Positions 47,580 to 58,542 of a stretch of 64,000 nucleotides of DNA are shown here, piece by piece (the first letter of the stretch is position 1; each line of letters opens with the position of its first letter). Location: contig CM056568.1 of NCBI GenBank assembly GCA_029721515.1, forward strand, positions 1,426,001 to 1,490,000. The letters are read 5' to 3'. A program made the translations under genes and the position numbers. The notes beneath the pieces are model-generated. The model made no database searches, had not been told where the DNA came from, and saw only the letters and a list, made by a program, of their open reading frames with translations. Source of the stretch: Synanceia verrucosa. Lineage: Eukaryota; Chordata; Actinopteri; Perciformes; Synanceiidae.

Positions 47580-48050
47580 TAAAACAGATGAATACAGTTT
47601 AAATATGACAAGCTGTGGATCAACCAAGACTCATTTAGTTAAAATTTATGAGATTGGTTTACATCAAGTTTACATTAAGATTTCAGTACATCCATGATCC
47701 ACACTATACCAAAGTACTTCCTCCGTTCAAGCAACAACATGGGCATCTTTCATTGACTGGTAAGTTGTTTTATAAGCTGTCTGTTATCAGTGCATGTGAC
47801 ATGGTATCACACTTATACAAATGTTAAAGACACTAACTGTTAAATACACCATGGTAAACATTTTCTTGTAGTCTAGTAGCTTGCTAACATCCCTGTGTTT
47901 CTGACCTGTACCTACCAGACAACTGAAGCTAGTTGGCTATATTTCCTTTAACAAACACGGCTAACACGGCTAATATTGGCATCCTTCTGTCTCGGAACAC
48001 AATAGAGTTCTGCACCATGTTTCAGACGTCAAGATTTTTTTTTGTTAAGA
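47580..48050. other. No gene seen
   Basis: AT-rich with nothing recognised. Confidence 0.4.
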
Positions 48051-48052
48051 TG

Positions 48053-48274
48053 TTAAGTTTCATCGACTGCTGTGAAAAATGTGCCTGGCTCTGTCGGTGC
48101 TGATGCTGTCCTCTGCTGTCTGCGCTCTCTCTTTTCGTCCCACTGCACCTCTTTCTTCTCCTCGCTCCTCTGGATGCCGGCCTTCACCATTGACTTCCAG
48201 CTGCTGCGGTCTGCGGCCACTGTTTCCCATGTTGCTATGTTGATGTCACATGCCTTCATATCGCGTTTGCACAA
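48053..48274 (-). pseudogene. Fragment of non-LTR retrotransposon ORF C-terminal tail
   Basis: The minus frame reads KRDMKACDINIATWETVAAD, then RSSWKSMVKAG, then charged EKKEVQWDEKRERRQQR. The pattern K-R-D-hydrophobic...W-E-x-hydrophobic-A-x-D-R-x-x-W is that of the region after the reverse transcriptase in many animal LINE proteins, usually followed by a Cys/His motif. No catalytic part is present and the frame ends soon after, so this is a dead 5'-truncated or rearranged copy. Confidence 0.55.
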
Positions 48275-48480
48275 GGGCTGTCACTTTTTAAAAAAATCAA
48301 GTTTAAACGAATTTGAAATGACATGCAATTTATTCAAATGAATTTCGCATGCCAAAACCGTAAAATTACAGGAGAGAATTGCTCATAACTTTGAGCAAAA
48401 AAAAGTGACAGTGCCTGTCAGTTCAAGGTTTTACCTTGAACTGACAGGCAAGCCGAACGGCTCATCGCCCTGGCTTAATT
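48275..48480. repeat. hAT-like end with perfect 17-bp hairpin
   Basis: Begins aagggctgtcactttttaaa, the style of fish hAT ends (also at 63786). 48413-48429 (GCCTGTCAGTTCAAGGT) pairs perfectly with 48433-48449 around a TTT loop. Confidence 0.55.
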
Positions 48481-48729
48481 TCGAACAACATTAGCCAAAG
48501 ACACAAGTCCATCACCGTGATCTGGATCAAGTGCGGCTCTCTTTTTATTTACAATATTACCTGCCGACAAGAACACCTATTCCTGTTGAAGGTGCAGAGC
48601 AGAAGGCCGTCAGTCAAGGTTGTAAGTGCGGCAGCTCCGCTTGTCTGTGGTGCCTCGGCCTCCCCTGCTTCGTGTGGGTGGTAAGGTAGCAGGTGAGTCC
48701 ACAGATTAGTTGTGTTTGTCGAATAAGAA

Positions 48730-49020
48730 AGCTGATTAATCTAGCCAAGCAGACATAGAATTCATGCTATCTGCTACTGATGTAAACAGTAGCTGCATGT
48801 TTTGTTGTTTGTCTGTCAGGCTGGAAGAGCTGGGAGCACTAAACTTTGAGGTTAAGATGATCTGAGCTCCAAGTTCTGACTTCCAGTGAACACACCATAA
48901 GGCAAACTCTCACTCCCCAGGGTCCTAAAGAGGAACTGGTAGCAGCCTGTTCCTGTTGATCGTCAGACCATTGTCTAGTATGTCTACCATGATAAAGACC
49001 AAATTACAAAACAATATCTT
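48730..49020 (-). repeat. Interspersed repeat family X, copy 4
   Basis: Inverted relative to 19230-19640; contains ccagtgaacacaccataagg and tccccagggtcctaaagagg. Confidence 0.8.
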
Positions 49021-49029
49021 TTTGAGTTC

Positions 49030-49296
49030 TCTCCATCCATTTTGTACCGCATATCCTCATAGGGTCTTTGGGGGGGCTGGAGTCTATCCCAGCTATCTTA
49101 GGGTGAAAGACAGGGTATACCCTGGACAAGTCTCCAGTTCATCACAGGACACATAGAGACAGAGCACCAGAGAGAACCCACACAGACATGAGGAGAACAT
49201 GTAAACTCCACACAGAAAGGCCCCGGGCCGGGAATTGAACCCGGTACCTTCTTGCTGTGAGACGACAGTGCTAACCACTACACCACCGTGCTGCAA
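49030..49296 (-). repeat. tRNA-headed SINE-like repeat, minus orientation
   Basis: On the minus strand it starts near 49294 with a gtgtagtggttagcac A-box-like word and has a gggttcaattccc B-box-like word. It ends in gaggatatgcggtac near 49050. The internal ccaaaaacatg block is deleted. Confidence 0.75.
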
Positions 49297-49870
49297 ATCT
49301 TATTTGTTTATTTAAAAGGATCCCCATTAGCAGACACCTAGACGTCAGCTAGTCTTCCTGGGGTCCAGACAAAAAAATATCAAGGACAAGCCATACAGCC
49401 CCGTATAAAATTGATAATAATAATATTAACAACAATAATTATAATAAATACATAGGCAAAACTAAAAGAAGAGAAGCCTGATACAAATGATGTACCCCAA
49501 CACACTCCCTCAATCAAGACAAGCAGATTGTTGAGTTATTGAAACCAAATGCATCTTTAGCCTCCTTTTAAAACCATCCTTACCTTTAATTACCCTAATC
49601 TCGCATGGTAGACTGTTCTAGATTGCATTTGACCTATAAAATACTGTCCTCTTTATAGAGTCAGTCTTAGGCAACAGTAAGTACATCCATCTACTATATG
49701 CCCCCCGAGTGTGATATGAATGAGTATTAGCACAGTAAGTCATATTATTATACAGAAATTTAGGAATCTGAGTATTAATCATTATTGAGTTGAAAATCAT
49801 AAAATACTGATACTACTACTACTATTACTACTACTACAAAATAAACAATAAATATTGATGATGACCATGA
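49297..49870. repeat. Retroelement-tail-like dispersed repeat
   Basis: Starts aaaaggatccccattagcag and has gctagtcttcctggggtcca, a common fish repeat word pair. The remainder is AT-rich. Class not resolved. Confidence 0.45.
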
Positions 49871-50834
49871 TTAAAGGCCAACTTTCACAAAAATAACCCA
49901 GTTCAAAAATCCCATCTGCACTTCTTCCGAACTTTATTGTATGAAAGTGTTCCTTTGTTAAAATTAAAAAAAAATGTGAACACAAATCAGCTTTACTGTT
50001 CGTTCAAGTCCAGATGCTCTGTAATTATGGTAATGAGGTCCATTTGGGGAGAGGCTCCCAACGGCGGACCACTCTCATTTTGGCCCACCCAAAATGGCAT
50101 GAGATACTTTTGCAAGACTGTTTTACTTAAGAAGAGCATGGCATGTTCATCTCAAAACTTGTGTGTTAAAGCCCCACTGTGCGATGTTTCAAGTTGTCTG
50201 CAGACAGTTTTACTGTAGTTTTTATCACTTTAAAGTATTACCTCATGAGTAATTACCTCCTCAAAAAAACTGCACTCTTCTGACAGTCTTTTTATTTGCC
50301 ATATATCAGTACATTGCGTTGGCGTAGCCAATGCTGATCGCCATGTTGCATCGCCATCTTGAAACTACAGACCCTGGGAAGGGACGATCAGGTAAAAACA
50401 GCTGTGTTTTCCGAGAGAAAGGAACTTCCAACGAGACGCTGAAGTTGCCTGACAGTAATAACAATTTAACAACAATGACCTCATTATCTGATAGAAGTTG
50501 TATTTGCGGATGCCACCTCAGTGAAATTTTTCCATATAACGAATGTTCACCCTCGGCAACCATAGAAGGAAACAAGCATTGAGAGAGGGGACGGGCTAAA
50601 GAATAATATTCATTGTGTGCAGTACACCACCTCACCAATAGATGGGAGTAATTCAGACCAAAAACTCATATTTATAGTGTTTACAGAGGTAATACAGCAG
50701 GAGAGAAAATGGTCATTTTCTCATTGACTTCAATACAAACAGACTTCTTTTTGAAACCACCAGTATCACCCCCTGCTGGCTGTTGGAGAGAATGCAAGTT
50801 AAGTTACTTCAGTATGGGCTTCAACAAACAGACC
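49871..50834. other. No gene; dispersed-repeat DNA
   Basis: 50170-50680 resembles common fish repeats (aaagccccactgtgcgatg, cgccatcttgaaactacaga). The overlapping frames there lack support. Confidence 0.4.
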
Positions 50835-51200
50835 CCTTTGGTAGTGTAGCAGTTAGCACTGTCCCCCTCACAGCAAGAAGGTACTGGGTTCGATTCCCAG
50901 CCCGGGGCCTTTCTGTGTGGAGTTTGCATGTTCTCCTCATGTCTGTGTGGGTTCTCTCTGGTACTCCGGCTTCCTCCCACCATCCAAAAACATGCATGGG
51001 GATTAGGTTAATTGGTTAATTCAAATTGACCGTAGGTGTGAATGTGAGTGTGAGTGGTTGTCTGTCTCTATGTGTCCTGTGATGAACTGGAGACTTGTCC
51101 AGGGTGTACCCTGCCTTTCACCCTAAGACAGCTGGGATAGGCTCCAGCCCCCCCGTGACCCTATGAGGATAAGAGGTAGAAAATGGATGGATGGATGAAT
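50835..51200 (+). repeat. tRNA-headed SINE-like repeat, most complete copy
   Basis: Head ggtagtgtagcagttagcac (A-box-like) and gggttcgattccc (B-box-like). Body aaaacatgcatggggattag, tgtgatgaactggagacttg; end gaggataagaggtagaaaat followed by (GGAT)n. Other copies: 223-346, 40360-40690, 49030-49296, 52268-52430, 59715-60045, 63118-63395. Confidence 0.85.
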
Positions 51201-51775
51201 GAACAGACCCCAGTGCCCACCGAATACGCCACAGAGATCAAAGCAGGAAGTGGAGACAATCGCAATTGGAGAGCAAAACAGAATCTGAACAAAAAGTGGT
51301 GATTTTGGTGAAAGTGTCCTCTACTCTCCTCCAGATAAAACAAGAATGGAACAAGATAAAAACAAACTTTTTTTCATGATGAAATAGAGAGTCTCTTCTT
51401 TTTTTGAGCTATTCGGTGTTTTCATAGTACAAAATATTCTGTGGGTCCTGAAATATGACTCAAAAAGGGCAAAAACGTTGGCACAAGGCACTTTCTGTTT
51501 TATAAAATGTCTGGCACTCAATGAGTTAAAAAATAAGAACCAGTGACAAAAATAAACAAGTAAGATAAATAGAAAAAGTGTAAAATAAGTAAGTATTGAA
51601 GGTAAATAAACAATACTGTATTGAACCGATACATTAAAACTGAGGTACGTACCATATCATGATTTTTTTTTTTGTACTGTTACACCCCTAATAGATAGAT
51701 TTCATTATTAAAACCCTTAACATTAAGATCACGCAGTACAGGATCTATAGAAAAGAAGCCTTGCTGCACTGTGGA
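51201..51775. other. No gene seen
   Basis: AT-rich; a caataaatagataga-type stretch and a hAT-like ttacacccctaatag end near 51680. Nothing coding. Confidence 0.4.
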
Positions 51776-52145
51776 GAGACTCAGGGCGTTTTCACACGTG
51801 CCTTGTTTAGTTCGGTTGAATCGAACCCTGGAGCGTTTACCCCCTTGGTGCGCACTAAAACAGGTGGATCGAGACCACCTCTTCAACAGGGTCTCAGTCC
51901 GGTTCCAAACAAACTCTGGTGCAGTTCGATTGTGGTGAGAACATGATCTGACCCAAGTGCAGGACGCATTGCCTGTTTTGGACCAAACTGCCTCCCGTAG
52001 CCAGCTGCACTGGGCATTATAATATTTTTTGGATGATGAGCACATTACAGTTCAGGAGGATTAATTCGCATTCAAATTGGAGCGAGCAAATTTTGACAGC
52101 CCCATAAAAATCTAACAAAACTTTGCTCGCTCCAATTTGAAAACA
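51776..52145. repeat. MITE-like sequence with perfect 20-bp hairpin
   Basis: Starts cagggcgttttcacacgtgc, a common fish short-element word. 52071-52090 (TTCAAATTGGAGCGAGCAAA) is perfectly complementary to 52122-52141 with a 31-base loop. Confidence 0.55.
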
Positions 52146-52267
52146 AATGCAAGCCTCGGCGCGACTCGTCACCAATGCATGACGTCACTCACAGCACACA
52201 GCATAGAATAACACTGAATAGATCTGCCCCTATAGATCGGGCCCATTGTCAATGATACCCAATCAAG

Positions 52268-52430
52268 AATTTTCTATGGTGGGAGGAAGCTGGAGTACCC
52301 AGAGAGAACCCACGCAGACACGGGGAGAACATGCAAACTCCACACAGAAAGTCCTCGGGCTGGGAATCAAACCCAGTACCATTTTGCTGTGAGATAACAG
52401 TGCTAACCACTACACCTCCGGGCCGCCTTT
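52268..52430 (-). repeat. tRNA-headed SINE-like repeat, truncated, minus orientation
   Basis: Contains agagagaacccacgcagaca and ctgtgagataacagtgctaa. Its duplicate is at 59880-60045. Confidence 0.75.
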
Positions 52431-52615
52431 CTCAATCGTGAAACAGTGAAATCAAGGACATATAATGATGAATCTGGAAATATGCACCCTATTAGTTTCC
52501 TAAATTCAGACACCAAATTATTACAGTAAATTACTAGCGAGGAGGTAAGAACTGCTTGAACACTTTGTTTGGCGTTTCCTTTGGTTTAGTAGTTAAGTGC
52601 AAACCACTTACAGCA

Positions 52616-52706
52616 GGTCTGTAGTGCAATGGATAGTGCATTGGACTTCTACTTCTGATCTGAGAAAGTGATTTAAAGGTGGTGGGTTTGAGTCCCACAG
52701 GAGTTG
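52616..52706 (+). pseudogene. Decayed tRNA-Arg(TCT)-like copy
   Basis: Matches the neighbouring tRNA-Arg genes (gtgcattggacttcta, gtgggtttgagtcccac) and retains the T arm. The acceptor halves do not pair (GGTCTGT versus AGGAGTT), and the intron-side bases differ (cttctgatctgag). Non-functional or SINE-like relic. Confidence 0.7.
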
Positions 52707-52858
52707 ACTTCAAAATACTGAAAAGTGGTAAGAACTGCTTCAACACAGTTTATGTGGTGTTTCCTTTGGTTAAGTTTATGGAAAAGATTAGTTCTGACTT
52801 CTTAGTGTTTATGTCCTGACTAAGAAGTTTCTGCTACAGTATTGTCTCGTTACACAGA

Positions 52859-52949
52859 GGCCCTGTGGTGCAATGGACAGCGCATTGGACTTCTAGTTAA
52901 GCTCTGAAAAAGTGATTCAAAGGTTGTGGGTTTGAGTCCCACCAGAGTC
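52859..52949 (+). tRNA. tRNA-Arg(TCT) with intron, one acceptor mismatch
   Basis: 91 bases. Acceptor GGCCCTG against CAGAGTC pairs except for one C-A. D arm GTGC..GCGC is weakened by the T. Anticodon loop CTTCTA (anticodon TCT), then an intron of about 19 bases, T arm GTGGG..CCCAC. The B box reads GGTTTGAGTCC rather than GGTTCGAGTCC. Probably impaired compared with the copies at 58706 and 60468. Confidence 0.5.
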
Positions 52950-52982
52950 AAGCTTTAAACATTGTGATTAAAGACAAGAGGC

Positions 52983-53118
52983 CAGGAATTTCCTAATCCG
53001 ACATTGATATAGGTCCGATGTTAGCAAAAAAGCAGCATGAGGTTATATTGGCCTGCATCTGAGAGCTCTGATATTAGTATTCTGATACCATCAGTCCATT
53101 CCAGATTATAATAACTGT
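52983..53118 (+). repeat. hAT-like left-end fragment
   Basis: Similar to 43156-43270 (atccgacattgatataggtc versus atccaatatcagtccgatat; catcagtccattccag versus cagcagtccattgcag). Duplicated at 58836-58956 and 60592-60710. Confidence 0.6.
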
Positions 53119-53175
53119 TGTTCTCCTCAACACAACATTTTTTTTCTCAATCATCCATCCATTTTCTACCTCTTA

Positions 53176-56100
53176 AGGCTGGAATATACTTCTCCGTCTG
53201 CGTAATCCGTCATCTGACTCCGTAGCTACGGAGACCCCTCGAGCCCTCGCACTTCTCCGTCATGATGCGTGTTGTGCAGCCCTGCGCTGAAATGCACCCC
53301 CTCGGAAAGTGAAGCAATTCACCTTAATATCGCTGATAAAAGCAGGAGAAAATACTATTTTATGATTTAATTATTTGTGAGGGAGATAGAAGAGAACAAC
53401 ATTGATTGCTTTCAGTCTTTAAAACTCCTCTTCCTCTTTCTTTTCAACACTTTGTTTCATATTCTGCAGATACTGTAATCTATTCTCTTCTTTTGTAAAC
53501 CAGTGTCTTAAATATCATGTCAGAGCAACCTTATTCTAACCATAATGTTTGTTTGTCATTGTTATTTTTGAACAGAATGGAGCCTAAATTTAAAAGGAAA
53601 GGAGATGGCCTTGCCTGCCTCTATGATTCAGAGGAGGCAGAAAGGATGAAGCAGTTGAAGAGGTCATGGGTCCCAGCTCTGCCTCCAGATACAGTTCGGG
53701 AGTCAGCCAAAGCTGCAGTCCTTGGCCTTGGGGGTGACATCAACAATGAGCTGCATATCCTGGGCCAATATCAGCTCCAGTTTGGTGTTTTTAAAGGCCA
53801 AACATTTAAGTGGGTGGCAGAAAATGCCCTGGGGTATGGTGGGTACCTCATCGCCACGATGTCCCTGGAGTCAGGAGATTCTGACTCCTATAACAATGCA
53901 ATGAATAAGGAGGCCTTCAAGAGATATCTCTCCAACTACCCTGAAGGAAAGTATGCCATGGAGGTGAAGCTGGAGAAGATAAATCGTGCCAAAGGCCAGG
54001 CTCCAGCCTCCAAACAGCCCGCCACTTCCTCAAAGCCCTCCACATCTGCACAGCCAATCCGCTCACGACCCTCTACGTCTGCACAGCCACTCCGCACACA
54101 ACCCTCTACGTCTGCACAGCCACTCCGCACACAACCCTCTACGTCTGCACAGCCACGCACCACAAAGCCTCGACACCAACCTCCTGTGCCCATATCTTCA
54201 CTGCAGTCATTGCTGGTTGGAAAAGGAAAGTCAAAGCAGACACTTGACAAGTCTGTGAGAAGGCTGTTTTCCCCCCAGAAATTTCAGCCATGTATGTATG
54301 CAGCAGAAATATTACACTTTGTAATATTTTGGATCGTACTTCAATGATACATAGACTTTTATAATAATGTATATATTAATAATGTATATTAACTTATAAT
54401 AAGTTTTATAAAAACATTTCTTCTTCTGATTTGATTCTTTTGTTTAGCTGTCCCTGGTCTGTCCACCTCAGCAACTTCTCAACAACCCGAGCCCACAGAC
54501 AGTGAGCTTTTGGAGGCAGCCCAACAGATCGAACCAGACTTGGCTGGTATGTGTCTTATAGAAATCAATGCAGGGCAATCTCTTTTTTGCTCTTGCTTTG
54601 TCTCACATACACGCTCTTTTCTCTTTGTCAATCAGTCTCACTGTTTTCAAATATCATTTTAGTTTTTTTCAGTTCATGCTTTATATTTCTATACTGCGGG
54701 GGTAAACAGTTATAACCTTAAAGCAAGAATCTGATTGGAATGTACCTTATGTAATTGAATACAGAAGGAATAATTATGGTTTTACCAGAGGAGTCAAAAA
54801 TGGCTGTAATCAAAGTAAGAGTGCTCACATGAATAGCTCATGATTGGTTTGTTGTTCATCTGTGATGGCTCTGCTTTGTAGCTCCTATATGTATTAAATT
54901 ATCATTGCTTCTCTGTTGTTTTTTGTCCTTGTTGTTATTTATTTCCAAACAAGGGAACTACGGTTGTTATGTACATCTTGTGTGATCATTTGATTCTTAT
55001 CTATTTTTGAAACAGAGAGCAGAATATGCCTGCCTGCCGGCTGGATCCCTGCCCTGCCAGAGGTTGACCAGCGCTGGATCTCTAAGGCCTTGTTCAGAAT
55101 GTCACACACAGGTCAGGCAGAACTGGACCAGGCAAAGGTGGACAGAATGTGGTGGTACCCCCCTGGGCCATCATTGATCTCCGGTGCTGTGCCAGTTTTT
55201 GAGCAGTACTTTGGCCACCCCCTGTTTCTGTGGATGCCCCGTAAGCTCTGGCGTGTTAAATTGCACTGTCCACACTACGACTGTGGCAAGTCAGAGCTTA
55301 CCTCTGCTGGACTGCATCAGCGAGTCAGGCACGTGGTCGGTGTCAGCAGCTCTTACTATATGGCTTCTGAATATCTGGCTTGTAAGAGCTGCAAAAGGAA
55401 GGTCATCAGCTGGAGCAATCCCGTCGTGTCCCAGCTTGACATCGGCCACCGCATCCAATTCCCATGTCAGCTGACACAAAAGTTGGGCTGTGACATGCAG
55501 GTCGTGCGCTTGATGCGTCAGCGGGGCTTGGGGAACAGCAGCAGCCAGCTTCAAAAGCAGCTTGAGGAGCAGCACGCTGAGACATGGCTGGGGAAACAGA
55601 TTCAGTTCCTGACTGATTACAGAGGAGTTACTCGGGCTGTATCCTCCGGTCTGATTGCCCCAGTCTCCTTGGGGGATTTGCCACCTATGCCTGCGGTGCC
55701 AAAACATCGCTGGCTAATGCAGGTGTACGCCCAGGATGTCCTCAGCAGAGTAGAGGAAGTGAAGGCCTCCATCACTTCACTTTTTGGCCAGGTCCTCAAG
55801 CTAGACGACAACCAAAAAGATTGTGAGGAAGCTGGCTGGTCAGGCTCGAGCCACTGCTTCTTGGGCAACAAATGTTGGTAATGAGCATGGACAAGTCATC
55901 ATGTCCGTGCTCACAGCAAGTGAGGGCTGGGGCCTGATGAAGATGGCTGAGGGTCTTGTGAGGCGCTACAGAGAGGCAGGGGTGCCCCCACCAGAGATCC
56001 TTTATGTGGACCGAGACTGCTGTGGGAACTCTCACCTGCAGAAGATTTTTGCTGCATGGCCAGACATCAAGATCCGGTTGGACATCTGGCACTTCATGAG

Positions 56101-58414
56101 AAGGGTTGCTACAGGATGCGCAACGGATTCCCACCCCCTTTACACCGGTTTCATGGCCCAGGCATGGTCTTTGTGTGGGATGAAGGGGACCTGCAGCGTC
56201 TCAGGGCAGCTAAGCGTGAGGAGCTGGAGAGGAGCAACATGCGTCCTACAGAGGCGGATGTGACCCGACACATCACAAAAACGGAGATGATGCTGCACTG
56301 TAGGAGGACCGTCCGAGAGAGCACAGAGATGGAGCACATGCTCTCTGAATTAATCAGGGCGTATGATGGAGACAGAGGCTGCAACACCCTCGGAGTTCCT
56401 CTCATTAACTCTGCCAGGATGGCAGAAATATGGAAGGCCCAACAAAAACATCTGCCATGCCTCCAGGACCCTCTAGGTTTCCAGCTTTACACCCAGACTG
56501 GGACAATCAGGAAGGCAGGACATATTCTCCCCACTTACCGCTGTGCAAGGGGCTCTACTTCCTTGGAAAACTTCCACCTGCACATGAACAGATTCATCCC
56601 AGGTAGATAAAAAAGTACACTTAAAGTTCTCCCCTTAAGTTATAACAAAAAACTGTTGTTTATAACATGTAAAGAAAATTCGACCCAGTCTAATGCTGCG
56701 ATGTGTAATGTTTCTCAGGAACACTGGCCAGTGACACCTTTTTCCAGGCCTACCTGGTGGATGGTCTTGCCAGGTGGAATGAGGACCGGTCCATGGCAGT
56801 AGAGGGGAGAGAAGGGCCACATTCCTACAGTGGTCTTCTTAGATATGCTGCCAACCAGCTGTCTGAGGAGGTGCTTGGCAGAAAGCTGACTGACTACACA
56901 CCTCCACGGAAATACACTGGTACACAAGTTGTAAATTATTTGTTTATGGAGATTAGGTGGCTATATGCTCATCTTAATGGTGTGTGAAACTTTTCTCTTT
57001 GTCTCAGGAGAGCTTATTGGTGTTGAGTATCTCTACAGCCAAAACAATGCTGTGATGGAGGATTATAAGCTGGCCTTGACAGCACTGGAGACAGAGGAAG
57101 TTTTGGTTGCAGAGGAGGAGTCTAATTCAGGTCCACTGGAGACAGAGGAAGTTTTGGTTGCAGAGGAGGAGTCTAATTCAGGTCCATTGGAGACAGATGA
57201 CCTGACTGTCCCCAGCATGGACACGATTTGGCCTCCACAACTGCCCAGTCCATCAAGCCCCACTCCATCAAGCACACCTCCAACTCCTGCAGCCCATGCT
57301 ACCCACAGCAAGACAGCAGCATGTGAAACACCTGCTTTGCCAGCTGCAGTACCACCACAGCCCTCTCAAAATGTCAATGTGCAAAGCGGTTAGTTTTTAA
57401 TTAATGATTAAGATGCAAATAATTGTGATTACTTTCAACACATTTATCAAATATAAAATAATACACAAAAGTGCTCTCTCTCTCTCTCTCTCACACATCT
57501 GTTTTCTTTCTTTCAATTTAAATCCCCTGCTACACACTTAAACTGACTAAGAATGTGCTTGCTGTGCTTAAAGAAGTCTATTTAAATGTATACTGGCTGA
57601 ATAGGATACCAGAAATCTCAATTTAAGCTATAACATTCATGCTATAGAGGCAGATCTCTTGGTTTAATTTGCCAATCAGACTTTTCTTTGGTGACTTTCC
57701 AGGACTTCCTGTTGCTGTCTGCCACCCAGGCCCTGAAATGAGTGGGAGGCCAGCTGCATCTGGGTTTCAGCCCCCAACTCAGGGGCTGCAGACACCCAAC
57801 AATGTTGCTATTGCTCCTCCAGGTCAGGAGACATTATTGTCCAAAGTTTTACTTAATTCTTAAACAAAGAGGTCCTTCGTATTTAAAGGTTAAATTTGTT
57901 TGATTATAACCTTTTCCCTGAATATGCTGTAGCTGGATAAATACAGTATGCTCCCGTGAAAACATAAGCACTTCCAAGATTTCTTACAATTTTTCTCTTG
58001 TCATTTGCTCTAATGAAGATCCCCAGCAGACACCAAGCACAACAGAGGAAGAGCCCTCTACTTCCTCAGGCTCCACTCATCATGATGTAAGGTTTACATG
58101 TCTGATCAATATCAGTCCTTACAAGATAATTCTGTAATCACTTCAGTGTCCAATATATTCTCTTTTTTTTGTCCCTCTCATATAGGACTCAGTTGGACCG
58201 GACAATATTGAGGGCTTTCAAGCAGTCCAAGACTTGGCTGATTGCTTGTTTGGCCTCAAAGACCACAGTCTTGCCCTGTCTAGGGAGGAGGCCACTGGAA
58301 TCATCGCCCTTTGGAATCGTTTGTCAGACTATGACAAAGGTCATACAGTTTACCCACCTCGTCACCAAGAAAACATCTCAAAAGGGAGATTCAGGGCAAC
58401 AAAAAAAATTGTTG
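53176..58414 (+). mobile_element. Transposon with multi-exon transposase gene, 3' end lost
   Basis: The left end (AGGCTGGAATATACTTCTCC) follows TTA within the SINE tail cattttctacctcTTA. The first 275 bp (53176-53450) is about 95% identical to the first 275 bp of the complete short element at 59022-59711. It includes several CTCCGT/ACGGAG words. Coding exons begin 125 bp later. The expected right end (TIR plus TTA) is missing: at about 58415 the coding sequence runs into a tRNA-array unit. The simplest reading is a gene-bearing member of the same family as the 690-bp element. Confidence 0.65.
53576..58414 (+). pseudogene. DDE transposase-like gene with DUF6729-like cysteine domain, 8 exons, broken
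   Basis: Exons: 53576-54291 (ATG 53577), 54448-54546, 55016-56602, 56719-56919, 57008-57388, 57703-57822, 58019-58086, 58186 to break. All introns are GT-AG with compatible phases. About 1130 residues. The N-terminal part (GLGGDINNELHILGQYQ) precedes a PSTSAQP-rich linker with 11-residue repeats. Exon 3 has CPHYDC and CKSC cysteine pairs in a domain I associate with DUF6729 (family name from memory). It then has an RNase-H-like core: Asp in VLKLD, Asp in ILYVDRDCC followed by RLDIWHFMRR (like the D..H region of MULE/hAT transposases), and Glu in TSLENFHLHMNRF as the likely third acid. Exon 5 carries an exact 51-nt tandem duplication (ETEEVLVAEEESNSGPL twice). Defects: a 1-base frameshift at about 55805-55820, another near 56155-56170, and loss of the C-terminus after FRATKKIVAAT. 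Confidence 0.75.
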
Positions 58415-58451
58415 CTGCTACAGTATTGTCTTGTTACTTTACACTCTCAGA

Positions 58452-58542
58452 GGCTCTGTGGCGCAATGGACAGCGCATTGGACTTCTAGTTAAGCTCTGA
58501 AAAAGTGATTCAAAGGTGGTGGGTTTGAGTCCCACAGGAGTT
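58452..58542 (+). pseudogene. Chimeric tRNA-Arg(TCT) copy
   Basis: The 5' half matches the intact gene at 58706 (GGCTCTG, tctagttaagctctgaaaaa). The 3' end (cccacaggagttga) matches the decayed copies, so the acceptor stem cannot close. It looks like a recombinant of the two tRNA types in the unit. Confidence 0.7.

Noticed and set aside
53936..54258. Antisense and alternate-frame readings of the transposase exon 1 linker
   Set aside because: Long only because the PSTSAQP-coding repeat lacks stops in several frames.
53176..58414. Classification of the transposon as Dada (which targets small RNA genes)
   Set aside because: The proximity to tRNA-Arg genes is tempting, but the 5' end lies in a SINE tail with a TTA duplication in its sister element, not a 6-7 bp duplication inside a tRNA gene. 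The tRNA join is a 3' truncation.
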